Assembly: GCA_029891385.1 (NCBI GenBank)
Contig: CM057235.1
Coordinates: 22,003,120 to 22,067,119, forward strand
Length of the DNA: 64,000 bases
Source: Erythroxylum novogranatense
Lineage: Eukaryota > Streptophyta > Magnoliopsida > Malpighiales > Erythroxylaceae
Direction: 5' to 3'
In this document: piece after piece, positions 23,266 to 34,278 of the stretch
Position numbering within the stretch: the stretch's first letter is position 1
Layout of the letters: each line of letters starts with the position of its first letter
The notes under the pieces: model-generated
Databases searched by the model: none
Told to the model about the DNA's origin: nothing
The model's input: only the letters and a program-made list of their open reading frames with translations
Made by a program: the position numbers and the translations under genes

Positions 23266-26200
23266 TATCGATTATCGAAGAAAGGGAGTCTTTTGATTAA
23301 TACCCTCTGTTTCCCACTGATTTCACTACACGACCAAATTCTGTCCATGAACGGAAATCAAAACAATCAATGACTCTTTTCCTTTCTCAACTTTACATGA
23401 TTTTACTGCTTTCCTGTGCTTATCGCGAATTCGCCACTTTCAATCTCAATAACATATATATCGGATCCTAACAATATCTATGAAACACTTTGTGAATCCG
23501 AATCATCTTTTAAGTTTTAGCCTAACTTGTCAATCCATAATTCTATTCACACCACAAACGCATGGAGGCCACTCCTCACGAATTCAATTTCCCTTAATTA
23601 CACCTTTATTTCCATCTAAGTACATTTTAGCCGAGGCCATACCTTTCAAAATCTTTCATTTATCGCTTATCAGATTCCGTTATTATCAAAACACAAATCT
23701 CATGAGATTTATAACCTCGGTGTGAATCAATTCAACTCAATGTCACCATCTTAAATTGCTTAACGCCCTGGTCACATAATAAAGACCCCTTATACACTTT
23801 TCGAATGGTGACACCAATATAATGATTATCATACCACAATCGCTTTGCACTATAGATCAATCTCATATCCCAATGAAATCCAAAAACACCTGTTGGTTAA
23901 TCACACATGTCATCGTTCACTTTGACAGACTTTACCATCAATTGCTTTTCCACAATACTTTTACTAGAACATAACGCTTCGATTATTTCTTATGCTTTCT
24001 CGAACCATTTACTTATGATCATTTGATTTTCCCATTCTAACCTTTCAATTACTCTTCCAATACGCTCATACTATAACATAAAGCTTCGATCATTCCTTAC
24101 GTTTTCACTAACAGTTCCCGTAATGAGTATCATCCATATTTCTTAATTTGAACCATACCTACCATTTTCCTCAACAATTGGAGTTAATTCAGTTCTTTGA
24201 TACGGTTTACAATTTCTACATCCTCACTTCGGGTTTTGCCAATCCGTTTTGATGCACACCAATTTTGAAATTCCCATAGCTAATAATACTTTCTTTTGCC
24301 CCTTTTTGTCAGTTCGACTATTAATACTCAATAATACATTAGATTTGATAACCTTATTACCCAAATTTGGATCTTCTGCAATTGAATTTATTTATTTCTT
24401 TGTTCAATTCCTTGAATTGCACCATTAGCTTAGTTTGGAGTAATCAGCCACTGAATCCTTTTCAAATCATTCAACTGCACGACATAACCCAATAGTTATC
24501 GATTTGCATATTCATAAACATTTCCAAACTATTTCTGTACGATTTATGTCTCTAAGCTTTTCGGCCACACTCAATATAACAAATTTCAAATCATCAATCA
24601 TAATACCGCCCATGGAATCATATTTGTCCCAAGGTGCATAAAATCACTTTATCCAATTTCCATAGATCACATGAGAACCTTTACTGGAACACTTCAATCT
24701 AGATAGTAAATTCTTCAAATGTCTCCTTTATGATCATTAGTCCTAACATTCACATGTTTTCCTCAATTATTCTCGTCGATTTGCTAAAACTAGAAAATCT
24801 TTGACAATTTATGAACGCATCCAGCATTCCATTAGTTCTCATTAATTCCAAATTCCGCCTACACATATCTTTTGAACTTTCGCATTTTATCAATACCTAT
24901 ATCTTAATTAATTCTCCCAATATCCCATGTTCGCATCCTAATTCATCCCTTATTTCACTCTTATGAAACTTGCATGATAACCAATCTCCTCGCCTATACC
25001 AATGTATCTATTTCTTATGCTTATATCCATTATCCATCGCAACACAATTGAGACATGTTCCTTTTCCGTACCCATAGTTGATTCATGTAACTTTTAATTA
25101 TCGAGCGTCTCCAATGAGGAACAATTTTCAGATAATTTGTCTCATCATAACATATTCTCGCACATGTTCCTTACCTTCATTTCTCCACACATAACTTAAT
25201 TTATTCACGATAGATCACTCATTGACTTGAATAAACAATCGTTATATCGATCTCGTGCTTTTAAAACATAATTACACAAAATATACACGAATTTTTTTTT
25301 TCTTAATCCCCTCAAATTCACAAATAAATATTTCCTTAATATGCAGTACTTCTCTTACATAATCAGAACCATCTCATTAACATAATGTACACTTTTTTTT
25401 TTGTAGCATAGTTTAGCTCTTACGCTAGAGTCTCTGCCAGATGTAATACAAATCAGTTACTCTTGATACATCACGAAGATAAATCTCTGAAGAGCACTTA
25501 AACAATTTCTTTTCCTCTACTATCTCGCCATACATCACCATAATCATCACATCCTATCAGACAATATATCTCTATAGTCCCATCAATTTTCCCATTAATA
25601 GATCATACTGCTAAGAATACCTTAATTACATTTAATTCTCGATAACCATTCTCTTTTTGGTACCAATTCTCGATCATGGGGACCGTACTCTATTCATGTC
25701 CCTCATTTTATTCTCTCAAGCTCATTACCGATGCTAACATCTTTAACTGTATCACTTCTTTCTCAATTGATCATTCTGAGCATTCTCATGTCTTACTCTC
25801 ACTCATTTTGAACTTGAGCTATCGACATTATACTTGGAGCTTACGTAATAGACCACCGATTACGTCCTATATCATAATCACGCAAATTATTCATTTATGC
25901 TTAATCATTTCACCCGTGATAGTAATCCCACTATCAGATATACACTTACAATGACAATATATATTCTGAACTCAACAACCTTCCTGTTTACACCCGTCCT
26001 CGCTCGTGAGGATCATATACAATCTCTATTCCTATCTGTTGATCAAGATAAGCACTTTCGTTTCTTATTCTAACTCATAAAGAATTATTATTATTTTACA
26101 AGAATTCTGGTTAGCAATTATCCATTAACTCAGCAATTGCAACTGAATATTTTCACTTACCATAGGGCTCCCATAAGCAGGTGTGCATTTACTTAGGCAG

Positions 26201-26819
26201 ATCAATTAAACCCGAACAACCTTTTCATCGATCAATTTCATTGTCTTACATTTCAATCTTTTCATTATGGCATTATACCCATATATTTCCACACTCAAAT
26301 CAAGATCACAGATGTGAAATGACGCCAAATCACCAATCCTTATATATAACTCTCATCACGGTAATCAATCCCAATTGTAACTTTTCTATATCATAGAACA
26401 CTTTATTTTCATTTACCTTATACACTGGAAATCTTCCCATTATCACAACTCTATTTTTTTCTATTCATTCCCAACTATAATCTTTATTCAAATTCATATT
26501 CAAGGATATACCCAATCTAACTCCAATATTGTACTTCACAATATACCCGTCAATACCAAAGACACTAAATTTTCGTCATCACGATCGAACCATACACTCT
26601 TTCCTATTTTGCGATATCCATTTCTTCCTTTTATCACACTCTAACACATATCCTTTTCTCACTTTTTTTCTAACCGCTTAAACGATTGAAACATATTTAT
26701 GCATCGACTCATATACTACTTTGGGGATCGGTTGTCACTATCTGCCGTGACACAACTTAAATGCACATAACTTGCCACACTTTTTTTGTTTTTCGAAAGC
26801 CCATGTAAGATTGTTCTTA

Positions 26820-26836
26820 CGGGCTCGATACCTAAA
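26820..26836 (-). promoter_or_regulatory. Degenerate primer-binding site
   Basis: The minus strand just after the 5' LTR reads TTTAGGTATCGAGCCCG, close to the initiator-Met PBS TGGTATCAGAGCC with a base missing. Confidence 0.45.
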
Positions 26837-29800
26837 TGTAGCACCCACTCCCGACGAGACCGAACCCGATATCCATGGTGATATCTCGAGCCCGTGACCA
26901 TGAGGGTGGCGTCTTAGAACATTCATTACCTTATTAACAAAAATCGTATGACATTTTTTTTCTTTCAAAAAACACTAGAGTGCGCAAAACAAACATTGAC
27001 TTGGCCCAATTATAACAAAACACTTTCAAAGATTAAACCATTTCACTGATAAAACAATTTCAATCATTATTAGCACTCATTAGTGCTCAGTCACTCTATA
27101 CAATTACATGTAAACAATTGGGCCTACTAAATACCAAATTAATACACGAATGCAGATACGGACGACATCGATCCCGACCCTACACTGCTTGCTAGCGAGA
27201 CGTACTCCCGTGTGTCCAACGGGGTACTCTCCATTTCCTGAAAAATAGATGCAATGTTGGGTGAGTTTGCGAACTCAGTGAGAAACCATCATCGATGGTT
27301 CACCCAACTCATGCATATCCACACAATCACACAATATTGTATATATATCATAAACAAGAAATCATAGGCATTCAATTTCACATTTTATAAGGCAATAAGC
27401 CTTTCACACAATTCACATTAAACATTCATTTATGCAGTGTGCATGTGACTCTTTCATTTTCTTTCGTTGTTGTGACCGTGCGCCTGAGCTCATATACGTT
27501 GAGCCATTGGCTCAAAAACATTGGGCTTAAAGTCCGAAACGTTGGGCATAGCCACGATCATCGAGCCGAGGCTCGAATACGTTAGCACGAGGCCTCATGC
27601 GTTGAGCTTAAAGCTCAAATCGGTGGCGACACCGGTCACAACTGCCATTATCTGATCATTTACTATACATGAATGCACATGTTATTTTCCAATATCCAAT
27701 TATCGCATTTCTATTTCCAATTCCAATTAATTACTATTTCCGATCATTTTCCAATGTCCTCGGACTTTTAGTCCGGTATTTCATTCCCATGCATTTACCT
27801 TTCGTTTCACTACCACATTTACAATCCAATTTACTAATGCATTCTCACGCACTTATTCTCATTTGCACTTCAATATCACAATCCAATATTTCGAACACCC
27901 ATGGTCCGAAATCAATCAAATCAATCAATCATATATATCCATCCTTGCTTCCTCATGGCAATCAATGCATATAATTAATAAACACATAAGGTTGAGAAAC
28001 CAACTAGGTTACTCACCTATTACTTCCGAGCTAATGCCGGGAAGTTTCCGCCCCGTCGGTCTGACGACGCTCCACTTGGGCCTCTATAAGAAACAGAGAA
28101 AGAACGAGTCACTACAGATGCAATTTGTGCACATGTAGGTGAAATATGCATGTTCATGAATTTTCTGGCCCTAAATCCAAATTTTCCCATAACAAAATCT
28201 GTCTAAAAATTAGAAACCTATTGGCGCTGACGGTGCGCAATTCGGACCTCTATAGGTCCCCGATTAAACAAAACAGTGATTAAAGGCTCCGTTACCCGGG
28301 GCCACGTCAATTTCCCGTCCAAAAATTCCCAATTTCTCACAAAATGAAATTAAATGTTCTACGAATCCGATGCCTCAAGAATCAGGTCAATCGGACGTCG
28401 GACGGAAAAGAAATTGACAAAAGAAGCATGAAATCAAAATTACCAATTAACAAATAAAATAATAATAATAATAAAAAAAAAAAGGAATCAGCCTCATTGG
28501 GCGACGTCTCGCCCAGCGGGCTGATTTAATCGACCTCGTCGCTTGGGCGGCGTCGCCTAGCGACGCGGCCCTTTACGCCTCGTCACTAGGGCGAGGCGTC
28601 GCCCTAGTGACCAGGCGTGATTCCATTTCCATTTTTTTCCTGATTTCCAATCCAATTTTCAACACCAAAATTTCCAGATTTCACCTATACCTCATTCTCT
28701 TCCATTATATCACTTTACCTACATTAATATACATTCATTTACACCTCCAATTCAGCCACAAACTCAACACAATATTTATCTCGTATTCTTACACAAAGTT
28801 GGCGACAATAATTCCTCAATTCCTATGCACGATTCATCATCAACATGCAATTACAATCAAGCTAAAACCATTCATCACTCATCCTACTTTCAATTCATAA
28901 CTAACTCTAATCTTATACCCATTAATTCAAGCAATAATTATCATCAATTTAAGGCATCAATAATCATAATAAACATACCATAACCCCGTTCAATGTTTCT
29001 ACCTACCATGATTCATAAATTCATACTTAAGCATCATTGAAAACTTAATTAAACTAACTTACCTAATTAGCTTTTCCAACCTTGAATTCTTTTCAATTCT
29101 TTCCTAACAATTGCTAACTCCTTCTTCTCACCTCATGCAAGAGAGTGGTCTTCATGGTAGGCAAGCAAGTAAGTTAAGTGTATGAAGAAAGTGAAGGAAG
29201 GTTTGATAAGAGAAAGAGAAGAAGAAAATCGATGAAGGAGGAGAAGACTTGAAGCTAGTTTGGATGATGCCTAAACCTCTCCACCTTTGGTCTTTATATT
29301 CACTTTTCAATGCAAAGCGATAGGAACCACTTGGAGTCTTAAATGATGGCATTTGGTGGCAAAATATGATTGGTTCAAAAGTTTAAAGAAAAGTCAAAGT
29401 ATTAATTCTTTAATCCAGATCAAAAACTAACCCAATCAACTCAATTGACCCCAATTTCAATCCCAAAATAATATACCCAATAAGACAGTGCCATTGGGTA
29501 GCAATTTTCGCTCTCAAAATCGTAGGGATTATTAATTAGCGATTTTTCGATTCAGGGAATTTCGAGAATTTCCACTGAATCATTTTTTGAAAATTACTTA
29601 AATTGCCCAAAATTGTAACACATAAGACAGTCCACTCCCAATAATTTTTTAAACACGAAAACCACACTTTCCACAACAAAAACACATTTAGGCCATTTAC
29701 CGGCGATTTTGCGGTCAGGAAATTTTCTCCTGGATAATTCCAAAAATTCCATAAATCTCTAAAATGTAAAACACTCTATGGAGCACTCCAAATAATTTTT

Positions 29801-30016
29801 CAAATCCCATTATCACACCAATTTCACAAAAGATCACAATTAGACACTTATCTTGGGAAATGTCATGAATGCATGTATGACTATGTGCTCGTGCAAAACT
29901 CACCATTTATAGAGGCTGCATGACATATGTTCATGCCGAGATATAATTTAATACTCCTAACCCGTCCCCGTCCCAATTTACTAAAATACCCTTCCCATCG
30001 GAGATGGGATGTTACA
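26837..30016 (-). repeat. LTR of the nested gypsy-like element (5' LTR in its own orientation)
   Basis: 3180 bp, partner of 20072-23227. Minus-strand predicted structure: TATA near 29291-29300, donor 1 TTAG|GTAAG (intron start 29062), acceptor 1 TTTCTTATAG|AGGC, mini-exon 28017-28083 (67 nt), donor 2 AG|GTGAGTAACC (intron start 28016), double hairpin (27256-27310) and acceptor 2 TTTTTCAG|G (intron end 27238). Intron 1 would be 979 nt and intron 2 779 nt. Confidence 0.9.
27238..29062 (-). other. Predicted two-intron leader in the 5' LTR
   Basis: Intron 1 28084-29062, mini-exon 28017-28083, intron 2 27238-28016. The pyrimidine tract before acceptor 1 (CTTTCTCTGTTTCTTATAG) and the donor GTGAGT are near ideal. 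The same mini-exon edges occur in S5 at 50252-50318. Splicing is inferred from consensus sites only. Confidence 0.55.
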
Positions 30017-30021
30017 AGCAT

Positions 30022-30379
30022 GGTTGGTTTTAAAGGAGAAGAAAGAGTTTCTTTCTCCATTTTTCATACGATCATCTTCATCATCTCTTCATCTTTCAAG
30101 CCTCTTCATCTCCATCATCTTTGGTTTCCAAGCTCTCCAAAGAACAAGGTAAGATCTAGCAGTCTTAAACTTGTTCTAGCTATTCCTGGGTCAAAGGGTT
30201 TGTCCCGGTTAGGTTCTCCGATCTCTGCGTGGATATCGTTAGAGACGGTCTCCTTTAGCCGTTATGGTTTGAGTTTGTTGTATAGACACATGGATCCTGG
30301 CTTTCGGGAAGGTCCCGGAACAAAAATTTTTGTTTTCCGCACCGTGGGCATGTGATGCTCACACCGGGATTTTCCTACA
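30022..30379 (+). repeat. 5' LTR of copia A, second segment
   Basis: Resumes after the TSD of the nested element and ends TTTTCCTACA at 30379. It includes an AT palindrome AACAAAAATTTTTGTT (about 30318-30333) and a predicted donor GAACAAG|GTAAGATC, intron start 30149. Confidence 0.75.
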
Positions 30380-30380
30380 G

Positions 30381-30394
30381 TGGTATCAGAGCCA
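30381..30394 (+). promoter_or_regulatory. Primer-binding site of copia A
   Basis: TGGTATCAGAGCCA, complementary to the 3' end of plant initiator tRNA-Met, one base after the LTR terminus. Confidence 0.95.
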
Positions 30395-30502
30395 CTTGTG
30401 TCGTATATAACGAAGAAACCATGACTAGGTCGGAGTTGCCTATTGCTTGTGACGATGATGCATGTTGATTGTGTGAATTTCGAATTCAGTGTAAAAATAT
30501 TG

Positions 30503-30790
30503 TTTTTGAAATTTTCTTTCCCAGATATGTTCACAAGATGTTTTTGCATATGTCTGTAGAAGCTCGGAATTTATCAATGTGATTTGATATGGTTTTGCTA
30601 ATTTATTCCCAAATGTTCTGGTTGCTGTCTTTGTGCACATTCAATAAACAGGCATGATTATAAATTAGAGAATAAATTGTAGAAAAACATTTTTTCGGAT
30701 TTTCTTTCACCGACATGTCTCTAAGATGTTTATGCATGTCTATGAGAATGGAAAAATGTTTTCGATGTGATTTACTATTTATTTGAGAAT
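30503..30790 (+). repeat. Diverged tandem duplication in the A leader, period ~190 bp
   Basis: Blocks starting near 30503 and 30690 share ATTTTCTTTC, ATATGTTCACAAGATGTTTTTGC-type text, and ATGTGATTT(G/A). Noncoding. Confidence 0.6.
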
Positions 30791-31506
30791 TTATTGTGTG
30801 CTTCTGGGAATAACTGTGTTGAGGAACACAAATTCTACATTGGCTTTGTTGCTGAGGTTGGATGAGTTTTGGTTGGAAATAAATCCTAAAAAAATTCATG
30901 GAACATGTTTTGAACATTTTATAACCTCTTTAATTTTCTCATAATTTATTGAAATTTTTTCAATGAGTTTTTCAAGCAAAACACAGAGCTTGACAGTTTT
31001 GAGAAAGTTGCTGGAGCTGTTTTGTTTGGAATGATAAATTGTGTATTTCTCAATTCCAATGCCTTGGATCATTTTTAATGTGATTAAAAATGTGTTATAT
31101 TGATGTTGTATGCTTTCCAAATTGAATTTCTTGAAATTGGGTTTCCAAAAATTTTTGGATGTCAAATGTGTCACATTAGCGTCTCGTTAGTGCATTTCCT
31201 TGTCTTGATTATTTTGGCCGTCACAAATTTTGTGACCAGTGCCGAAGTAATCTTGATAAAGTTTAGACTACCTAGAGATACTTAGGGTGATAGTTTGATA
31301 TTCTCAAATTATTTGTAAATCTAAATGAATAAGAGTGTATTCATCAATTTCAAGTTTTTCATGTATAGTTTGACTATATATGGTAAGCATGGAACAATGA
31401 AAGTGTTTCATTGGTACATCATAATAAAGGATATTACACTTGGTATTATGAATTGGAACTGCACGGATTGAGAAATTAGCCGATTAGATAGCAATTCCAC
31501 ATGGAT

Positions 31507-31677
31507 AAGTCGACTAATAAAGATACAAGTCGACTTGTCCGTGCACTGTAGACGCATAAGTCGACTTGCACAATGGTACAAGTCGACTTGTTAGTACTGA
31601 CAAATGCAAGTCGACTTACATGCATAAGTCGACTTACACACTAACATAAGTCGACTTACACATACACAAGTCGACTT
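31507..31677. repeat. Array of eight AAGTCGACTT palindromes
   Basis: GTCGAC cores at 31509, 31529, 31560, 31582, 31610, 31628, 31650 and 31670, spacing 18-31 bp. Seven have the full ten-base palindrome AAGTCGACTT; the first ends ACTA. The spacers are not conserved, so the palindrome itself is the repeated unit. Confidence 0.95.
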
Positions 31678-31883
31678 ACAACATCTAAAGGTGGGATGAT
31701 GGATGATTTTAGGTATAGACTCAATGTGATTGATGAAATACCTAAATTATTCCATATAGTCATGGTGACTATAATCCTACGACTTGGAGGAGAAGAAGAT
31801 GAGACCTGAAAACCCTCACACATCATATGAAAACAAACGCCTTCCATTAATATAGGAGAACGAGTTCTTATAGAGTTGGGTTG

Positions 31884-32265
31884 TTGGGTAAACCCAAGCT
31901 CACTCTATCTGGATATGTTCGAACCATGAAAATAAGATTTTCAATTAATGGGTGGGTTTTCACTAGAGCGTTGATTTGTTGAGTAAACTCAAGGTCAACG
32001 TGGACGAGAGGCAAATTGGGCGTGTGCATCAGATGTACGCGCATCAAGATTTGATAACCCAATGTGTGTGCATACATCACGAGTTGATAGCACTAGTCGA
32101 TAGTTGCGTCTGTGAAGGAAATGGTATGACCGATACCTGCCGATAGATCTAAGGTGGCTTGTTGGGTAAACCCAAGGTCATTTTAGTAATGTCAGATAAC
32201 TATGATGCAATTGGTATGACTGATACCTACCAATTGACCTAAGGTGGCTTGTTGGGTAAACCCAA
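31884..32265 (+). repeat. Four TTGGGT-AA-ACCCAA hairpins, last two in a 90-bp tandem repeat
   Basis: Hairpins at 31884-31897, 31979-31992, 32162-32175 and 32252-32265. The second reads TTGAGT-AA-ACTCAA: both arms changed together, so pairing is kept. The last two lie in direct repeats beginning GGTATGAC at 32123 and 32213. Confidence 0.85.
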
Positions 32266-32426
32266 GGTCATTTTAGTAATGTCAGATATCGACCCACTAG
32301 GACATTTTGTCATGATGTTTCTTGGATTCGTACTGAGGGTTATGGATTCTTTGAAACTAGTGGGAGCCACATGCATGTAATTCTACTCTAACATTCTTTC
32401 TCTCTTTTCCCTTTAGGTTATTGAAG

Positions 32427-33101
32427 ATGACTTCCAGTGTGAACTTGCGTTCGCTTATGGACTCCAACAAATTAATTGGACCTAACTTTCTAGATTGGCT
32501 GAGAAATCTGAGAATTGTTCTCAGGTCAGAGGAACTGGGATATGTCCTAGATGTTCCACTTCATGATCCACCTACTGCTGATGCTTCTGATGAGGATCAG
32601 AAAGCATATCGTAAGCATCTTAAAGACAGTGACATGGCTACCTGCATTATGCTTACCTCGATGTCACCAGAGCTGCAGAAGCAGCATGAGTCTTTGGATG
32701 CTAATACCATAGTGTTTCATCTTAGGGAACTGTTTGATGAGCAAGCTCGGTCTAAAAGGTTCGAGACCTCGAGGCTACTCTTCACTACTAAGATGACTCC
32801 AGGTTCATCTGCAGTGCAGTATGCATTGAAGATGAATGGGTATATTGAGAGGTTGGCCGTCTTAGGTTTTGTTATGGATTATGAATTAAGTGTTGACTTA
32901 ATTCTAGTTGGATTGTCTGATAGTTATTCACAATTTGTGTTAAACTATCGGATGAACCAAATATCCACGACAATCCCTGAGTTGATCAATCTGCTCAAGA
33001 CAGCAGAGCAAGCTATCAAGAAGGATAGCAAGCAAGTGCTTATGGTGGCATCCTCTTCTTCTGGTTCAAAGAAAAAGAATCTAAAGAAAAAAAAGGTCTA
33101 A
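32427..33101 (+). CDS. Copia A Gag (capsid part), truncated before the zinc knuckle
   Basis: Gag polyprotein of a Ty1/copia retrotransposon; it would package element RNA into cytoplasmic particles. The ATG at 32427 is preferred over an in-frame TTG six bases upstream. The ~224 residues show the plant copia Gag pattern: an N-terminal NLRSLMDSNKLIGPNFLDW segment, an LGYVLDVPL motif near residue 37, then the UBN2-type helical region with LRELFDEQARS and a Lys-rich C-terminus. The frame stops just before the expected CCHC knuckle, whose coding sequence follows in another frame and is damaged: a deletion disturbs the stretch after CFHCGK. A strong predicted acceptor lies directly upstream. The capsid part itself looks intact. 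Confidence 0.85.
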   Translation: MTSSVNLRSLMDSNKLIGPNFLDWLRNLRIVLRSEELGYVLDVPLHDPPTADASDEDQKAYRKHLKDSDMATCIMLTSMSPELQKQHESLDANTIVFHLRELFDEQARSKRFETSRLLFTTKMTPGSSAVQYALKMNGYIERLAVLGFVMDYELSVDLILVGLSDSYSQFVLNYRMNQISTTIPELINLLKTAEQAIKKDSKQVLMVASSSSGSKKKNLKKKKV

Positions 33102-33474
33102 GAAACCAAAAGGAAGTGCAGCCAAGAAGAAACCCAAAGAGACTGCACCAAAAGGAACTTGCTTCCATTGTGGCAAGGCCGCCCCTTGGGCGGAACTATA
33201 AAGTCTATCTGGAAGAATTGAAGCGAAGAAGGCATCGATGCCTCGACTTCTTCGGTATGTTTGTCATTGAGGTTAATCTGTTTTCGACCATAACATATGG
33301 GTATTAGATACGGTTGTGGCTCACACATATGCAATGATATCAGGGCCTCGTGGACGATGAGCGGCTCGTGAAGGAGAACTAGACTGCGTGTGGAAAATGG
33401 AGCAAGAGTTCTTGCATTAGCCATAGGCACTTACTTTTGTCACTCCCACCTGGGCTTGTAATTAAATTGGATGA
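33102..33474 (+). pseudogene. Copia A zinc-knuckle and protease region, frameshifted
   Basis: Between Gag and integrase a CFHCGK half-knuckle can be read near 33160-33180 but the frame is lost in a following small deletion that also removes the His. Near 33305-33335 the text corresponds to the aspartic-protease active-site region of copia (Leu-Asp-Thr then a CGSHIC-type segment), again with a shift of frame directly after the Asp-Thr codons. No functional protease can be made from this copy. Confidence 0.65.
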
Positions 33475-34278
33475 ATGTTATTTTGTACTGTATTAACAAA
33501 GAACATATTATGCATTTCTTGTTTAAATAGATTTGGTTTCCATGTGACTTTTAGTAACAATGGTTGTTCTATTAGTTTGAATGGAATGCTTTATGGTACT
33601 GGTACATTATGCAATGGAATTTACATATTAGATATGTCACATCCAATTATGAATGTCAATGACACGAAAAGACATAAACGAGATAATTTAAAATCAACTT
33701 ACTTATGGCATTGTCGCCTTGGCCATATAAATGAGAGACGCATAGCTAAGCTCCATAAGAGTGGTAGTTTAGGGTCATTTGATTATGAATCATATGACAC
33801 ATGCGAATCTTGTTTATTAGGCAAGATGACTAAATTACCCTTTAAGGAAAAGGGTGAACGAGCGACTGGAGTATTAGACCTAATACATTTAGATGTATGT
33901 GGTCCGATGTCCATCCATGCTAGAAGTGGTTGTCTTTACTTCATTACCTTTATCGATGATTATTCTCGATATGGGTACTTGTATCTGATGAGATACAAAT
34001 CTGAAGCATTTGAAAAGTTCAAACAATTCAGAAATAAAGTAGAAAACCAACTTGGGAAAAGTATCAAGACATTACGATCAGATCGTGGTGGGGAATACTT
34101 AGACCAAGAATTTTTGGATTATCTCAGAGATAATGGGATTTTATCTCAATGGACTCCTCCTTACACACCACAGCATAATGGTGTGGCAGAAAGGAGAAAT
34201 CGAACCTTGTTAGACATGGTACGATCAATGATGGGCTTTGCAAAGTTACCAAAATCCTTTTGGGGGTATGCAAAGTAA
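33475..34278 (+). pseudogene. Copia A integrase (GAG-pre-integrase plus rve core), C-terminally truncated
   Basis: Inserts element cDNA into the host genome. The N-terminal part has a zinc-binding HHCC domain (WHCRLGHINERR ... CESCLLGK). The core has the first Asp in HLDVCGP, the second in LRSDRGGEY and the Glu in NGVAERRN; 35 residues separate the second Asp from the Glu, so the DD35E triad is complete. The frame ends soon after FWGYA, where copia proteins normally continue into the integrase C-terminus and reverse transcriptase; here unrelated sequence starts at about 34274. The 5' end of this frame holds the tail of the protease region. Catalytic core intact, polyprotein broken. Confidence 0.85.

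Larger units (their letters stand above)
23228..26836 (-). mobile_element. Interior of the nested element, non-coding
   Basis: 3.6 kb, strongly T/C-rich on the plus strand, with stop codons throughout all frames; the longest open frames (26181-26396, 25676-25954) match no family I know. The PPT-side motif lies at 23228-23265 and the PBS-like site at about 26820-26836. It may be a decayed gag-pol or a non-coding spacer; I found no residual catalytic motif. Confidence 0.7.
20072..30016 (-). mobile_element. Complete gypsy-like LTR element with ~3.2-kb LTRs, TSD AGCAT
   Basis: Two direct repeats, 20072-23227 and 26837-30016, begin TGTAGCACCC and end GGATGTTACA on the plus strand, and AGCAT flanks the element at 20067-20071 and 30017-30021. 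The orientation is minus: next to 23227 the minus strand carries TTTCGAGGACGAAATTTTTA then AGGAGGAGAAT before TGTAACATCC, the 3' end usual in plant Ty3/gypsy elements, and next to 26837 it has AGGTATCGAGCCC, a PBS-like site. The 3.6-kb interior has no open frame above ~90 codons and no recognisable gag or pol domain. LTRs nearly as long as the interior and an empty interior suggest a non-autonomous (LARD-like) element. Confidence 0.9.
30149..32416 (+). other. Predicted leader intron of copia A, spanning the PBS
   Basis: The donor AACAAG|GTAAGATC lies inside the LTR. The acceptor TTTTCCCTTTAG|GTT ends at 32416, ten bases before the gag ATG, with CTAAC at 32388-32392 as a well-placed branch point. 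The 2268-nt intron would hold the PBS, all leader repeats and the upstream ATGs. A spliced product could serve gag translation but not reverse transcription. Copia B shows the same arrangement. Confidence 0.5.
18543..34273 (+). mobile_element. Copia element A (plus strand), 3' part missing, host of the 20072-30016 element
   Basis: The 5' LTR runs 18543-20071 and, after the nested element and its TSD copy, 30022-30379 (about 1.89 kb). It starts TGTTAGAG and ends CCTACA. An initiator-Met PBS follows at 30381, then a 2-kb repeat-rich leader, gag (32427-33101), a frameshifted zinc-knuckle/protease region and an integrase to 34275. Homology stops abruptly after the integrase FWGYA motif; no reverse transcriptase, RNase H or 3' LTR of this element is seen. 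It interrupts LTR S3, so it is younger than S3 and older than the nested element. Confidence 0.8.

Noticed and set aside
29927..30355. 142-codon open frame on the plus strand
   Set aside because: It crosses the junction between the nested gypsy-like LTR and the copia A LTR, so it is accidental.
31507..31677. Possible CRISPR-like array
   Set aside because: Repeats are only ten bases, spacers vary from 8 to 21 bases, and the setting is a plant retrotransposon leader.
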